Assembly (NCBI RefSeq): GCF_003857015.1 | Contig: NZ_QGGF01000496.1 | Span: forward strand, 1-54,565 | Direction: 5' to 3' | DNA from: Micromonospora globispora | Lineage (GTDB): Bacteria; Actinomycetota; Actinomycetes; Mycobacteriales; Micromonosporaceae | Length of the DNA: 54,565 nt | Shown here: one piece after another, positions 42,794-51,735 of the stretch | How the letters are laid out: each line of letters opens with the position of its first letter | Numbering within the stretch: position 1 is the first letter of the stretch | Notes under the pieces: model-generated | What the model was told of the DNA's origin: nothing | The model's input: only the letters and a program-made list of their open reading frames with translations | The model's database searches: none | Program-made: the position numbers and the translations under genes

Positions 42794-44518
42794 ATGCTAA
42801 GGAAGCGCTTGGTGTGTGGCGGGGCTGGCGGTGCGGCGTCCGCCGTGCTCGCTGGCCTAATGGTGATGGTGCCGTCGGTGGCGATGGCACAATCGGATGG
42901 GGTGAGTTTCAGTCCGTCGACCGACTTCCCCGTCGGCGGCGACCCGCGCTCGGTGGCGGTGGGGGATTTCAACGGCGACGGCCACCCCGACCTGGTAACG
43001 GCTAACAAGGCCGCGAATACTGTGTCGGTGTTGTCCAACGACGGTTCTGGTGGTTTCACCAACGGCACCGACTTCCCGGTCGGCACCAGCCCAAGCTCCG
43101 TGGCGGTGGGGGATTTCAACGGCGACGGCCACGTCGACCTGGCTGTCTCCTTTGGGTTCCAGGGACTGTCGGTCTTGCTGAACGACGGTTCTGGTGGTTT
43201 CGCCAACCGCACTGACTTCTCCGCCTTCGGCGGCGTCCCGGACTCGGTGGTGGTGGGGGATTTCAACGGCGACGGCCACCCCGACCTGGCAACAAACTAT
43301 GCTTCATTTGGTTCGGTGTTGTCGGTGTTTCTGAACGATGGTTCTGGTGGTTTCGCCAACCGCACCGACATCAGCGTCGGCACTTCCGCGCTCTCCTTGG
43401 CAGTAGCGGATTTCAACAGCGACGGCCACCCCGACCTGGTAGCCCCCAATGGAATCGATCGGGTGACGGTGATGCTCAACGACGGTTCTGGTAGCTTCGC
43501 CAACCACATCGGCGCCTCCGTCTCCGACCAGTACTCGGTGGCGGTGGGGGACTTCAACAGCGACGGCCTCCCTGACCTGGCAACCGCCAGCTTCCCAAGG
43601 AATACGGTGACGACGTTACTCCAGTTCACTTTCGGCGGCGGATTCTTCTATACCCAGTCCAGCAACACGGTCGGCGATAGCCCGCAGTCGATCGCGGTCG
43701 GGGACTTCAACAGCGACGGCCGCCCAGACGCGGTAACCGGAAACAATGTCGCGAATACCGTGTCGGTGTTGCTGGACGATGTTTATGGTAATCTCACCAA
43801 CCGCACCGACTTCCCCGTCGATGCAGGCCCCAGATCAGTGGCGGTGGGGGACTTCAACAGCGACGGCCGCCCCGACCTGGCAACCGCCAACCGCACCGCT
43901 AACACGGTTTCGGTGTTGTTGAACACCACGACGCCCAACACCCCGCCCACCATCACCGTCGCGGCCGGCGGGCAATGCGTGACTGACACGTCCGGCAGCA
44001 TCAACCTCACCGTGGGCGATGCGGAAAGCCCACCTGGGGATCTCGTCGTGACTGCGACGTCATCGAACCAGGCACTGGTTCCGGATGCCAACATCACCGT
44101 CGGCGGTTCCGACGCTAACCGCACGCTGACGGTCGCCACGGTCCCGGCCCAGACTGGAACCGCGATCGTGACCGCGCAGGTCAGCGATGGCTTCGCCACC
44201 AGCACCGTTGACATCACTGTCACTGCCGGAGGCAACCAACCGAACACGATCAGCGGCACGACCGGCGCCGACATGATTTTCGGCAAGAAAGGAGACGACA
44301 CCATCTCCGGCCAAGCCGGAAACGACCTGCTGTGCGGCGGGAGTGGCAACGACAAGCTCATCGGCAACGCCGGCGACGACACGATGTACGGCGCGAACGG
44401 CGACGACGTGCTCTCCGGCGGCGCCGGCGCGGACCATTTCAGCGGCGGGAAGGGAACAGACACCGCGACCGACCTGACTGCCGCCGAAGGCGACACCCAG
44501 GACGGCACCATTCCCTAG
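42794..44518 (+). CDS. secreted FG-GAP/VCBS and RTX-type repeat protein
   Basis: ATG 42794 lies 9 nt after AGAAAGG. The 574-residue precursor has a signal peptide (VCGGAGGAASAVLAGLMVMV...AMA). Residues about 40-375 hold seven VCBS/FG-GAP blades with the calcium-binding core DFNGDGHPD or DFNSDGRPD. Residues about 395-480 form an Ig/cadherin-like domain. Residues about 485-565 are seven RTX nonapeptide repeats such as GQAGNDLLC and GGSGNDKLI. Calcium-dependent folding outside the cell is expected. The DNA of the blades is nearly repeated, so the copy number may vary. Confidence 0.85.
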   Translation: MLRKRLVCGGAGGAASAVLAGLMVMVPSVAMAQSDGVSFSPSTDFPVGGDPRSVAVGDFNGDGHPDLVTANKAANTVSVLSNDGSGGFTNGTDFPVGTSPSSVAVGDFNGDGHVDLAVSFGFQGLSVLLNDGSGGFANRTDFSAFGGVPDSVVVGDFNGDGHPDLATNYASFGSVLSVFLNDGSGGFANRTDISVGTSALSLAVADFNSDGHPDLVAPNGIDRVTVMLNDGSGSFANHIGASVSDQYSVAVGDFNSDGLPDLATASFPRNTVTTLLQFTFGGGFFYTQSSNTVGDSPQSIAVGDFNSDGRPDAVTGNNVANTVSVLLDDVYGNLTNRTDFPVDAGPRSVAVGDFNSDGRPDLATANRTANTVSVLLNTTTPNTPPTITVAAGGQCVTDTSGSINLTVGDAESPPGDLVVTATSSNQALVPDANITVGGSDANRTLTVATVPAQTGTAIVTAQVSDGFATSTVDITVTAGGNQPNTISGTTGADMIFGKKGDDTISGQAGNDLLCGGSGNDKLIGNAGDDTMYGANGDDVLSGGAGADHFSGGKGTDTATDLTAAEGDTQDGTIP

Positions 44519-44530
44519 GCAGGCGAGGGT

Positions 44531-44562
44531 GAGGTGGACAGGTCCAGGCCGCTGTCCACCTC
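44531..44562 (+). terminator. hairpin terminator after VCBS gene
   Basis: GAGGTGGACAG and CTGTCCACCTC form a perfect 11-bp stem 13 nt after the stop. Confidence 0.75.
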
Positions 44563-44767
44563 GCCTCGGCGGCGGCCATCCGAGTCGGTTCGCGGGAGTG
44601 AATGCCCCCGAAATCCTCGGCGGGAAGGCGGCAGCAGGCTAGCTTCGGGCAAAGACACCTAAACCGGGCGGCGCGGGCGTAAGCCAGGTCCCGCCCCCGG
44701 TGCCTCACGCGCCAGCCGAGGCGCACGACCACAGGGAAACAACGTACGAGTTACAGGGGGTAAAACC

Positions 44768-45451
44768 ATGACTACTGCTGTCTTGCGGTCCGCAAAAGCG
44801 GGGGCAATCCTGACGACGCTGTTTTTAAGCGTGGGTCTTGTGACCGGCGTCGCGGAGGCAGGGCCACCCCGCAACCACCAGTGCATCAGCCCCATTTTCC
44901 TTGGAGGGAGCGAGCAATGGCGGGATCTAAACCAGCGCTACGGCGTCAGCGAACGGATCATCGGCCCTCCTGCGCCCGCGACCGACGATATAGCTGACCC
45001 CCCCGGGGGGCCTGGCTGCCGCACGGCGCTGGTCGGGGACCAGTGGGTCCGGGCCGTCCCGCCCTGGATCACGGCGACGGAGACCGAACAGGAAGCTTTC
45101 ATCACCAACTTTAAGAGCGCCCGCTATGTGATCGACGCCGGGACCCCCCAAGAGCAGTCCGTCACGGCGGGCCCGGAAATCTTGCGATCCGGGATCGTTC
45201 CCGATGATGTGCAGCCGCCGGCAACCCGCGGGCTGCCCTTCGTCGTACCCGTGTCTCCTGTCTTTCATCCGCTTCGCCCCGGCACTCACACCAGCACCCT
45301 CTTCGTGGACATGAACGAGAAGGTATGCACCGGCCGCGGGCCCGCCCCGGGCCTTAGCACGGACTGTCTGGAGGCAGGCGAATCCGAGTACCCCATCATT
45401 GACAACGGGCCTTTCACAGTTTTGACTGGTCCCCCGCCACCAACCGCCTAG
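44768..45451 (+). CDS. secreted hypothetical protein, 227 aa
   Basis: ATG 44768 follows a purine-rich stretch (ACAGGGGGTAAAACC). It has a signal peptide (AGAILTTLFLSVGLVTGVAEA) and a mature domain with paired Cys, a ERIIGPP motif and a beta-rich C-terminus (FVVPVSPVFHPLRPGTHTST). It ends in PPPPTA. No family is recognised. It follows the exported VCBS protein and has its own terminator. Confidence 0.75.
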   Translation: MTTAVLRSAKAGAILTTLFLSVGLVTGVAEAGPPRNHQCISPIFLGGSEQWRDLNQRYGVSERIIGPPAPATDDIADPPGGPGCRTALVGDQWVRAVPPWITATETEQEAFITNFKSARYVIDAGTPQEQSVTAGPEILRSGIVPDDVQPPATRGLPFVVPVSPVFHPLRPGTHTSTLFVDMNEKVCTGRGPAPGLSTDCLEAGESEYPIIDNGPFTVLTGPPPPTA

Positions 45452-45550
45452 ACCACAACCAGCCCAATTCCCACCACCACAACCATGGGCGAGCACTGAG
45501 CCAGGGGCGCAAGGGGCCGGGGTATCGCAGCTCGGCTAGCCCACCCGTGT

Positions 45551-45581
45551 AGGGGCCCTCAGAACGTTTCTGAGGGCCCTT
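45551..45581 (+). terminator. hairpin terminator
   Basis: GGGCCCTCAGAA and TTCTGAGGGCCC pair perfectly, about 100 bp after the secreted protein's stop. Confidence 0.75.
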
Positions 45582-45751
45582 CACTGTGTCCGGGTACCGT
45601 GGGCACCCACGACCAGAGCCCCAATCACCACAGCGACCAGCCCCCCGCACATTCCCGGCAAAGGTCAATGGCCCTCGGTCGGGCGCTGCCCGCCCTGCCG
45701 GAGGGCAATCAGCTCGTCGCCGCCGGCCTGCGCTGAGCCGTACCGGCCGCC

Positions 45752-45792
45752 GACCGCCCCACCGTCAGGGACTCACCACCGGTGGGGCGGTC
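45752..45792 (-). terminator. terminator at end of SARP operon
   Basis: GACCGCCCCACCG and CGGTGGGGCGGTC form a 13-bp stem that begins within the stop codon of the minus-strand small gene. Confidence 0.7.
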
Positions 45793-46102
45793 AGGATTCC
45801 AACTGCACATGCGAGCAGACCACCCGGAAGTCGCCGGACTGGAAGTCCGCGAACCCGCCACCGTCGTACCCGCCCCACCCGGCCCGCATCCCGACTTCGA
45901 ACACGGCCACCGCGCCGGCCGGCACCCGGAAGGTGTCGTACGCGAGGTGGGCGGCGCCGGACACCGGCACACTCTCGTGCCGCCCGGGCCGGCCGAGAAG
46001 CTGCCACCCACCGCTGACCGACAGCGACTCCACGTCGTTGACCTGGTCGGGCTGCGGCAGGGGGCCGGGTCGGCGGTCACGGTCCACGGGCCGGCGAGTC
46101 AT
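45791..46102 (-). CDS. small hypothetical protein coupled to SARP
   Basis: ATG 46102 overlaps the SARP stop (ATGA). The 103-residue product has a basic N-terminus and a beta-rich body (VNDVESLSVSGGWQLLG, FRVPAGAVAVFEVGMRAGW, GDFRVVCSHVQLES), predicted as a beta sandwich. No family is recognised. Translational coupling suggests it acts with the regulator. Confidence 0.65.
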   Translation of the reverse strand: MTRRPVDRDRRPGPLPQPDQVNDVESLSVSGGWQLLGRPGRHESVPVSGAAHLAYDTFRVPAGAVAVFEVGMRAGWGGYDGGGFADFQSGDFRVVCSHVQLES

Positions 46103-46854
46103 GGCAGGTCCAGCGAAGGGTCGCCGCGAAGGATCGCTCGTTCCAGCTGCTGCAGCTGCGGTGAGGGGTCGAGCCCGAGTTCGTCGACGAGCCGGCTCCG
46201 CGCATGCCGGTAGGCGATCAGCGCGTCGGCGGGGCGGCCGGCGCGGTAGAGGGCCAGCATGAGCTGCGCGAGCAGTCGTTGGCGGTACGGATGCTGCCGG
46301 GCGTACTCGGCGAGTTCGTCGACAACCTCCTCGTGCCGCCCGAGCCGCAACTGCGCGTCCGACAACTCCTCCAGGGCGGTCAACCGCGTCTCCTCCAGCC
46401 CCCAGCACAGCTCCTCGACTCGCGGCGTCGCCACGTCGGCCAGCGGGGGTCCATGCCACAGGTCGAGCGCGCGCCGCAGCATCGAAGCCCTTTCCAGGTC
46501 GTCCGGCTCAAGGCGGGCCGTGGCAAGGAGAGCTCGGAAGCGGTGGGCATCCACCGACATCGGGTCGGCTTGCAGGACGTAGGTCGGGCCGCGCGTACTG
46601 ATCTTCACGTTGCCATGGTCCGCGCCGGCCGTGGCCAGGATGGTGCGCAGTTGCGAGACGCGGACGTGGATCGCATGACGGGCGGTGTGGGGTGGCGATT
46701 CAGGCCACGTCAGGTCGACCAGGCGGTCGAGCGGGACCAGCTGATTCACGTTCAACGCGAGGATCGCCAGCACGAGCCGCTGTTGGCGTGGTCCAAGATC
46801 GATCTGTCGGTCCCCCGCCCAGGCCTCCACCGCTCCCAAGAGCCGAAACTCCAC
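46099..46854 (-). CDS. SARP-family transcriptional regulator
   Basis: GTG 46854 is chosen because GGGGGAGGGG lies upstream and the protein then starts VEFRLLGAVEAWAGDRQIDL, the usual SARP N-terminus. The 251-residue length is typical. Residues 1-95 form an OmpR-like winged helix (RQQRLVLAILALNVNQLVPL, LDRLVDLTWPESPPHTARHA). The rest is a bacterial transcriptional activation domain (BTAD). SARPs activate secondary-metabolite clusters, but none is nearby. It is followed by a coupled small gene. Confidence 0.88.
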   Translation of the reverse strand: MEFRLLGAVEAWAGDRQIDLGPRQQRLVLAILALNVNQLVPLDRLVDLTWPESPPHTARHAIHVRVSQLRTILATAGADHGNVKISTRGPTYVLQADPMSVDAHRFRALLATARLEPDDLERASMLRRALDLWHGPPLADVATPRVEELCWGLEETRLTALEELSDAQLRLGRHEEVVDELAEYARQHPYRQRLLAQLMLALYRAGRPADALIAYRHARSRLVDELGLDPSPQLQQLERAILRGDPSLDLP

Positions 46855-47113
46855 AGCCCCTCCCCCGTGACGCCTCTGCACCTCCTCCGCTTCGCTGCGC
46901 AGGGTCTCGGATCGTCGTTGCTCGCGATGATGAGGCGGGCCCGCCGAATGCGCGTGTTCTTCGTACTCCGCCAACACCGACCACAATGGGAAAGCGCCCG
47001 CCAAGCCTCCTGAACAGCCCTAAAGTCGGCTGTAACAGAATGCCGGTGCGATCGTCAAGACTGAAGAAAGATTTACCACGCCGGCGACGATCGAACCCGC
47101 ATCGGCCGTCAAA

Positions 47114-47437
47114 GTGGACAATTGCCGGAAATCATCCCAGCCGCCATGGCCCGGAGGGCTGGGCCTGATAGGACACATCGTCAAGGCGCCAGCGGGTACC
47201 TTCCGCGCGAATTGGCGTGACGCCAGCGGCCGGCAAAAGGCCAAGACCTTTCCGACCCGCCGGCAGGCAGCGTCCTTCCTGGCCGAGACGGAAGCCGCCA
47301 TCGCCCGCGGTGGGTACGTCGATCCGCACGCCGGTCGCCTGCTGTTCGGGAGGTACGCGGAGCGGTGGCGTGGGTCCCGCAACGATGAGCTGACCACGAG
47401 GGCCCGGGACGCCTCGCTGACGCCCAACGACAACTGA
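47114..47437 (+). pseudogene. tyrosine integrase remnant with large internal deletion
   Basis: GTG 47114 is a possible start. Residues 20-85 match an N-terminal arm-binding domain (GHIVKAPAGTFRANWRDASG, KTFPTRRQAASFLAETEAAI, GRLLFGRYAERW). The core-binding and catalytic domains are gone: after RYAERW the frame enters a short tail (DELTTRARDASLTPNDN) like the extreme integrase C-terminus. The 3' flank parallels that of the other remnant (stop, GATG-AATC, hairpin, tRNA-Val fragment). No functional integrase remains in the window. Confidence 0.75.
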
Positions 47438-47450
47438 CGATGGAATCGGC

Positions 47451-47480
47451 AAGAGCCACCCTCGCGCGAGGGTGGCTCTT
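47451..47480 (+). terminator. integrase terminator (perfect 30-bp palindrome)
   Basis: AAGAGCCACCCTCGC and its exact complement GCGAGGGTGGCTCTT follow the integrase remnant. Confidence 0.85.
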
Positions 47481-47494
47481 CTGCGCTATATCGA

Positions 47495-47539
47495 TGGTGG
47501 GCGATACTGGGATCGAACCAGTGACCTCTTCGGTGTGAA
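47495..47539 (-). repeat. att site: 3' half of tRNA-Val(CAC), copy 2
   Basis: Identical over 45 bp to 41773-41817. The minus strand reads from the anticodon loop to the 3' ACCA; the tRNA 5' half is absent. Confidence 0.85.
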
Positions 47540-47624
47540 CTACCGGCAACCGGGTCGGATGCGGTCTCGTGCGAGGCAACACGGTTCCTTGCGGTCGCTC
47601 GCGGCCTGGCTCGGTGCGGTTGGT

Positions 47625-47645
47625 TGCTGTACTCGGCTGCTGTAC
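47625..47645 (+). repeat. paired octamers right of tRNA-Val fragment copy 2 (att-like locus 8)
   Basis: TGCTGTAC occurs at 47625 and 47638, 13 bp apart, 86 bp from the core. The same octamers as in locus 1. Confidence 0.55.
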
Positions 47646-47812
47646 GGGAGAGGGCTCGTCCACAGTTCCCTGGTGCTCCAATCCCGTGCCGAAGAAGCCG
47701 GTGACGTCGGCGGCAAGGTGACTGTTTCTGACCAACGAGACACCTCTGTTCCGGGCCTTGGATCCCCTAAGGCCGGAACGGGCGTGGCGTCCAAAGGCTG
47801 AAGGAGCCGCAG

Positions 47813-47844
47813 AACCTGCCCGCCGCTTGCGAGGCGGGCAGGTT
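47813..47844. terminator. bidirectional terminator
   Basis: AACCTGCCCGCC and GGCGGGCAGGTT form a 12-bp stem, 16 bp from the stop of the minus-strand secreted protein. Confidence 0.7.
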
Positions 47845-47859
47845 CATTGTGCGACGCTA

Positions 47860-48330
47860 TTAGGGCCTCTTCGGGCCAGGACCAACAACTGAACAGCGAT
47901 ACACCTCGTCCGTCACGACGAGATGGATTTCCGGATGGGCTCCGGCCGCAGCCGCCAGGACCGCCTCGTCGGAGGTGAACTGGTGAGGCGTGAATCCCGC
48001 GTTGAAAACGATGAGGACTTGCTGCCACAGGGGGTTGAACCCGTCACCCTGGATGGCATCGATCACAGGAATGAAATCCTGTTCCTCGTCCAGGTCGTTC
48101 GATGCAAAGATCATGTTGATGCTCGGGTTGTGCGCGATCAGTGCGGCTGAGGCATTGAGCGGCATCTCTTTCATATTGACGGTGAACTGCGTACCGTCGT
48201 AGAAAGCGGGCATCTGACCAGCAGCACCGTTCATGCTTGCTGCGTGCGCCACCCCTGTGCCCAAAATGGAGAGCAGCAACGCAAGAGGGATGGAGATGAA
48301 CGCGCGAGCCGATTTCCTGCGGATGTTCAT
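47860..48330 (-). CDS. secreted hypothetical protein, 156 aa
   Basis: ATG 48330 follows GAAGAAGGTAAT. The product has a Sec signal peptide (AFISIPLALLLSILGTGVAHA). The mature part (QMPAFYDGTQFTVNMKEMPL, NPSINMIFASNDLDEEQDF, DAIQGDGFNPLWQQVLIVFN) is alpha/beta with one Cys near the C-terminus. No family is recognised. Confidence 0.75.
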   Translation of the reverse strand: MNIRRKSARAFISIPLALLLSILGTGVAHAASMNGAAGQMPAFYDGTQFTVNMKEMPLNASAALIAHNPSINMIFASNDLDEEQDFIPVIDAIQGDGFNPLWQQVLIVFNAGFTPHQFTSDEAVLAAAAGAHPEIHLVVTDEVYRCSVVGPGPKRP

Positions 48331-48568
48331 ATTACCTTCTTCGATCGTTGTGGTGGGAAAGTGCAGATGGGGTTCGTAGAGCTTTTGCGCGTACTCACGG
48401 ACGATTTCGGTGTTGCAGCGGACGGCGTGGTGGCCGCCAATGGCTGCCTCCCTCATCGACCATCAGACGATAGGCACTGCCGGTGGAGCGTGTCCCGGTC
48501 ATCGTGGAAGTTGAGGTGGCGGTCCCCCATCTGGGTGAACCACCCCCGGTGGAGACTCGATTGAGAGG

Positions 48569-48660
48569 ATGAGTCATGCCATGGAAGTCCCCTATCCGCG
48601 TGAGTTGCGGGATCGGGCGGTTCGGATGGTCGCCGGAGACGCTCACGGCCATTACGCTCG
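48569..48660 (+). pseudogene. IS3-family OrfA N-terminal fragment
   Basis: GAGAGG precedes ATG 48569. About 25 codons (MEVPYPRELRDRAVRMVAGD) match the start of IS3-type transposase OrfA. The sequence then enters the 3' end of the haloperoxidase gene on the other strand; the rest of the IS is missing. Confidence 0.5.
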
Positions 48661-50055
48661 ATCGCGCCGCGTTCCCAGGGTGCCCAACCGGAGTCCGTGC
48701 CGCTTCAGGCGGCGCACGGGCAGCCCGTTGACTGCCTCGGCGAGGCATCGTCCCTGCGTGAGCCCTCGCTCGATCGCCGGGCGCAAATGAATGCCGCCGT
48801 ACAACCGGGATAACGCCGCCTCTTCAGCGGCCGCACTGAACGAGTCGAAACGCCGCGGCGCGAGTCCCCGGTTGTCGTGCGTGTGGTCGTCGAAAGAGTA
48901 CGAGTCACCGAACAGGTCGGCGAGCACACCGAACGCGGCGGCGGACTGTACGGAGTGGCCCGACGTGTACTCCGGGAAGGGCGGCGTGTTCAGCAGCGGC
49001 AACCAGGTCGGGTCGATGAGCCGCTGGATGTATGTGACGGGGCGGAGCAGGTTGTAGATGTACTTCGTCTTCCAGCAGGCGATGAATGCGTCGCACACGG
49101 CCATGCCGACCTTGGCATAAGTCTCCGCGGCGAGCATCAGCGACGCGTCCTCGAGGCGCAGCACCTGCGTCGCTACCGAGATCGAGTGACCTGGCGGACT
49201 GGCCGTCACACCCGGGTCGTCGGACCAGAAGAGCGCGATCGCCTCCTGCTCCGGCGTGCGGTTGTTGACCGCGTCGTACACCTCCCGCGCCTCTCCGAAG
49301 AAGGCAGACTGTCGCTGCTCGGAGTAGAGGGTGGGATCGTCGGGTGCGCAGCTGCGGCCGTCGGGCAACACCAGAGGGCGGTTGTCGCCCCATCTCGGCT
49401 GCAGCGCGGGCTGGAACGCCGGTGGGGTGGGGACCCAAAGGCCACGGCCGGAGGGCGGCACGTAGTCCGGCGGGAAGTTGCGCAGATAGCCCTCGTGGCC
49501 GCCGTCCCCGCGAGACCAGTCGAACACCGCGCGCGCCACCTGCGCACCGCGCCGCGCCGACGCGGCGACCTCCGAATGGGAGGAGCGGCCGCGTGCACGC
49601 TCGCTGAGCTCGGCCTCCAATGCGTCGATCGCGGCGAGGTTGGCCGCACTCGTGTTGTCGTACAGCGAGCGCAGGATGCCGGCGAGCGCGGCATTGGCCA
49701 CGACCGGCCAGTTGCCGCCCCGCTCGTCACGAGGCAGCCCGCGTAGACCCGGCCACTGCCCGGCGAGCGATCGGTACTGCCGGGATCCGGGAACGACGGC
49801 CTCGTACAGCGTCACACCCGCGTAGCCCAACGCGCGCGCCGTCACCGGCGGCGTGAAGCCAGGCGTCGTCCGCGTCAGCGCCAGCGCCAGGTCGAACCAG
49901 GCGAGCGGAACGGACGCATCGAAGTCCTCAGGATGCCGATCGCGGGTCGCCGCTGCGGCACGTGGGGCTCGTCCCGCGACGGCGGCGGCGGCTCCAATGC
50001 CCGCCAGGACAATGCGGCGGGAGATGAGCTTGGCAGACCGCGGTTGGTGGCTCAT
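48652..50055 (-). CDS. Tat-exported vanadium-dependent haloperoxidase family protein
   Basis: ATG 50055 has AGAGGTG upstream. The 467-residue precursor has a twin-arginine leader (SRRIVLAGIGAAAAVAGRAPRAAAA). The vanadate/phosphate site of the PAP2/haloperoxidase superfamily is visible as KYIYNLLRP, PEYTSGHS and SRLYGGIHLRPA, i.e. K-x6-RP, SGH and SR-x5-H. The final Asp of classic haloperoxidases is Ala here, so it may be a phosphatase-like or atypical enzyme. Its last codons abut an IS3 fragment. Confidence 0.85.
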   Translation of the reverse strand: MSHQPRSAKLISRRIVLAGIGAAAAVAGRAPRAAAATRDRHPEDFDASVPLAWFDLALALTRTTPGFTPPVTARALGYAGVTLYEAVVPGSRQYRSLAGQWPGLRGLPRDERGGNWPVVANAALAGILRSLYDNTSAANLAAIDALEAELSERARGRSSHSEVAASARRGAQVARAVFDWSRGDGGHEGYLRNFPPDYVPPSGRGLWVPTPPAFQPALQPRWGDNRPLVLPDGRSCAPDDPTLYSEQRQSAFFGEAREVYDAVNNRTPEQEAIALFWSDDPGVTASPPGHSISVATQVLRLEDASLMLAAETYAKVGMAVCDAFIACWKTKYIYNLLRPVTYIQRLIDPTWLPLLNTPPFPEYTSGHSVQSAAAFGVLADLFGDSYSFDDHTHDNRGLAPRRFDSFSAAAEEAALSRLYGGIHLRPAIERGLTQGRCLAEAVNGLPVRRLKRHGLRLGTLGTRRDRA

Positions 50056-50249
50056 GGCGTACACCTCTACCCCGTAGTTCGTGGCCATCGGCCGCTCGGA
50101 TCGGGGTCGGCCAATGTGAATCGTCTTGGCCATCAGGCCGCGCCGCGCTGGTGTCGGTGGGCAGCAACACGCCTATCACCTGCGGCAACTGAACGAAGCC
50201 TAGAGGAGGGCGGCGCGAGCGGAAGAGAGAACAGAAACACCCAGTCCCA

Positions 50250-50525
50250 TTTCGCCTGCGCCAGTTGCCCGGCCGCCAATACGGCCTGGCCCCGACCAGC
50301 TACGAGTCGGCCGGGCGACGCTCCGGCAAGGTCTACATCAGCAAGATCGGCTCGGTCGAGCTGCGCCAGGCGATCATCGCCCTAGGCGTCGGGATCGCCC
50401 TGCACCCCGACTTCGCCGCCTCCAAGCGCCGCCTCATCGGCGCCGGCAAGAAGCCGATGGTCGCGACCATCGCCGTCGCGCACCGAGCGCACCGGCTCGC
50501 GTTCGCGATCCTCCGGTCCCAGAGA
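50250..50525 (+). pseudogene. IS110-family transposase C-terminal fragment
   Basis: The frame has no start. It encodes GLAPTSYESAGRRSGKVYIS, KIGSVELRQAIIALGVGIAL and KKPMVATIAVAHRAHRLAFA, the second (serine-containing) domain of IS110/IS116 transposases. The N-terminal DEDD domain is absent. Confidence 0.75.
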
Positions 50526-50599
50526 TCATCCGAGCCAGCAAGGTGGGCGGCGTCCACCGCCCGTCCCCACGGGCGGAGCCGGTTCGTCATGGCCGCCGG

Positions 50600-51273
50600 C
50601 GAGGCGACCAGAACGACGTAACGGCGTTCCTCAAGGCCGGCGCCCTCGGCCAGGACGGGACGCTGCGCGACAGCAACACCGGCGTGCCGCAAGGTGGGAT
50701 CCCCTCCCCCGTGCTGGCAACCTGGCCCTGTCGGTGCTGGACGAGTACATCGCCCAGACTCCCGGCGAGCCGGGCAGCACCCCAAGGCCAGCGGGCCACC
50801 CGCCGACGCAAAGCCCTGGGCAACTATCGGCTCGTCCGCTACGCCGACGACTGGCTGCTCATGGTCTCGGGAACCCGCGAGCACGCGCAGCAGATGTGCG
50901 AGCACGCGGCGGCGGTCCTGGCCCCGATGGGATTACGCCTGTCGGCGGAGGAAACGAAGACCACCCACATCGACGAAGGTCGAATTCCTCGGCTGGCGCA
51001 TCCAGCGCCACCGCAAACGAGGCACCAACCGGGCCACATCTACATATACCCGTCCCGCAAAGCGATCAGAGCGGTGACGGTCAAGGTGAAGACGATCTGC
51101 CGGCGCAACGTCAACCAGCCGCTCCAGACCCTCATCCGCCACCTCAACCCGGCGCTGCGGGCTGGTGCGCCCACTTCAGACCCGGCGTGGCCGCCGCTAC
51201 CTTCGCCGACCTGGCCAGCTACGCCCTGGACCGGTTCCTGCGATGGGCACGACGCAAACACCGCCGGCCCTGA
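50600..51273 (+). pseudogene. group II intron reverse transcriptase/maturase, degraded
   Basis: Pieces in all three frames reconstruct an LtrA-like RT: FLKAGALGQDGTLRDSNTGV and PQGGIPSP, NLALSVLDEYIAQ, NYRLVRYADDWLLMVSGT (catalytic YADD), MGLRLSAEETKTTHIDEG, EFLGWRIQRHRKRGTN, YPSRKAIRAVTVKVKT, and RPGVAAATFADLASYALDRF. At least four frameshifts separate them. The N-terminal RT motifs and intron RNA domains were not found. Confidence 0.8.
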
Positions 51274-51444
51274 CTACCTTCACGATGCCGCCTGTCGACG
51301 TGTTAGGCCAGCTGCTGCTGGCGGTCTCGCTGCCTGCCGCCAAATACTCAGAGCACAGGCCAGACGCCGGGCAGGCCGCGGTCGGGTAACCGGCTGTCAC
51401 CCACCCATGTCGGAGCACGACACGTCGGCGGCGTCACCCGCGCT

Positions 51445-51735
51445 CTACCGACCATGCGACGGAGCTGGCGATGACGGCGACGGCGATGGCGACGGGCCCT
51501 CCGTCGAGTTGCTGGATGCGGCCGCCCATGCGGAACCAACCATCCATGCTAGGGCGACGGCAAGAATCACGATAGCCCCCCGCACAGCCGCCCAGAACGC
51601 CTTCAACAGCTGCGGCACGAGCGCCTTCGCCTTCTTGTAGTCCGACCAGGCCCGGTGAGCGACCTGATAGGCACGCCCGGCCAGAAACCCGATCGCAACA
51701 CTGATGATGACTAGAACGGACGCGCTCGTGCTCAT
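51445..51735 (-). CDS. small membrane protein, 96 aa
   Basis: ATG 51735 encodes an N-terminal TM helix (VLVIISVAIGFLAGRAYQV), a basic helix, a second TM helix (RGAIVILAVALAWMVGSAWA) and a Ser/Pro-rich tail. No family is recognised. Proteins of this type occur on actinomycete integrative elements. Confidence 0.6.
   Translation of the reverse strand: MSTSASVLVIISVAIGFLAGRAYQVAHRAWSDYKKAKALVPQLLKAFWAAVRGAIVILAVALAWMVGSAWAAASSNSTEGPSPSPSPSSPAPSHGR

Noticed and set aside
42940-43900. CRISPR-like regularly spaced repeats
   Set aside because: The repeats are the coding DNA of the VCBS blades and keep the reading frame.
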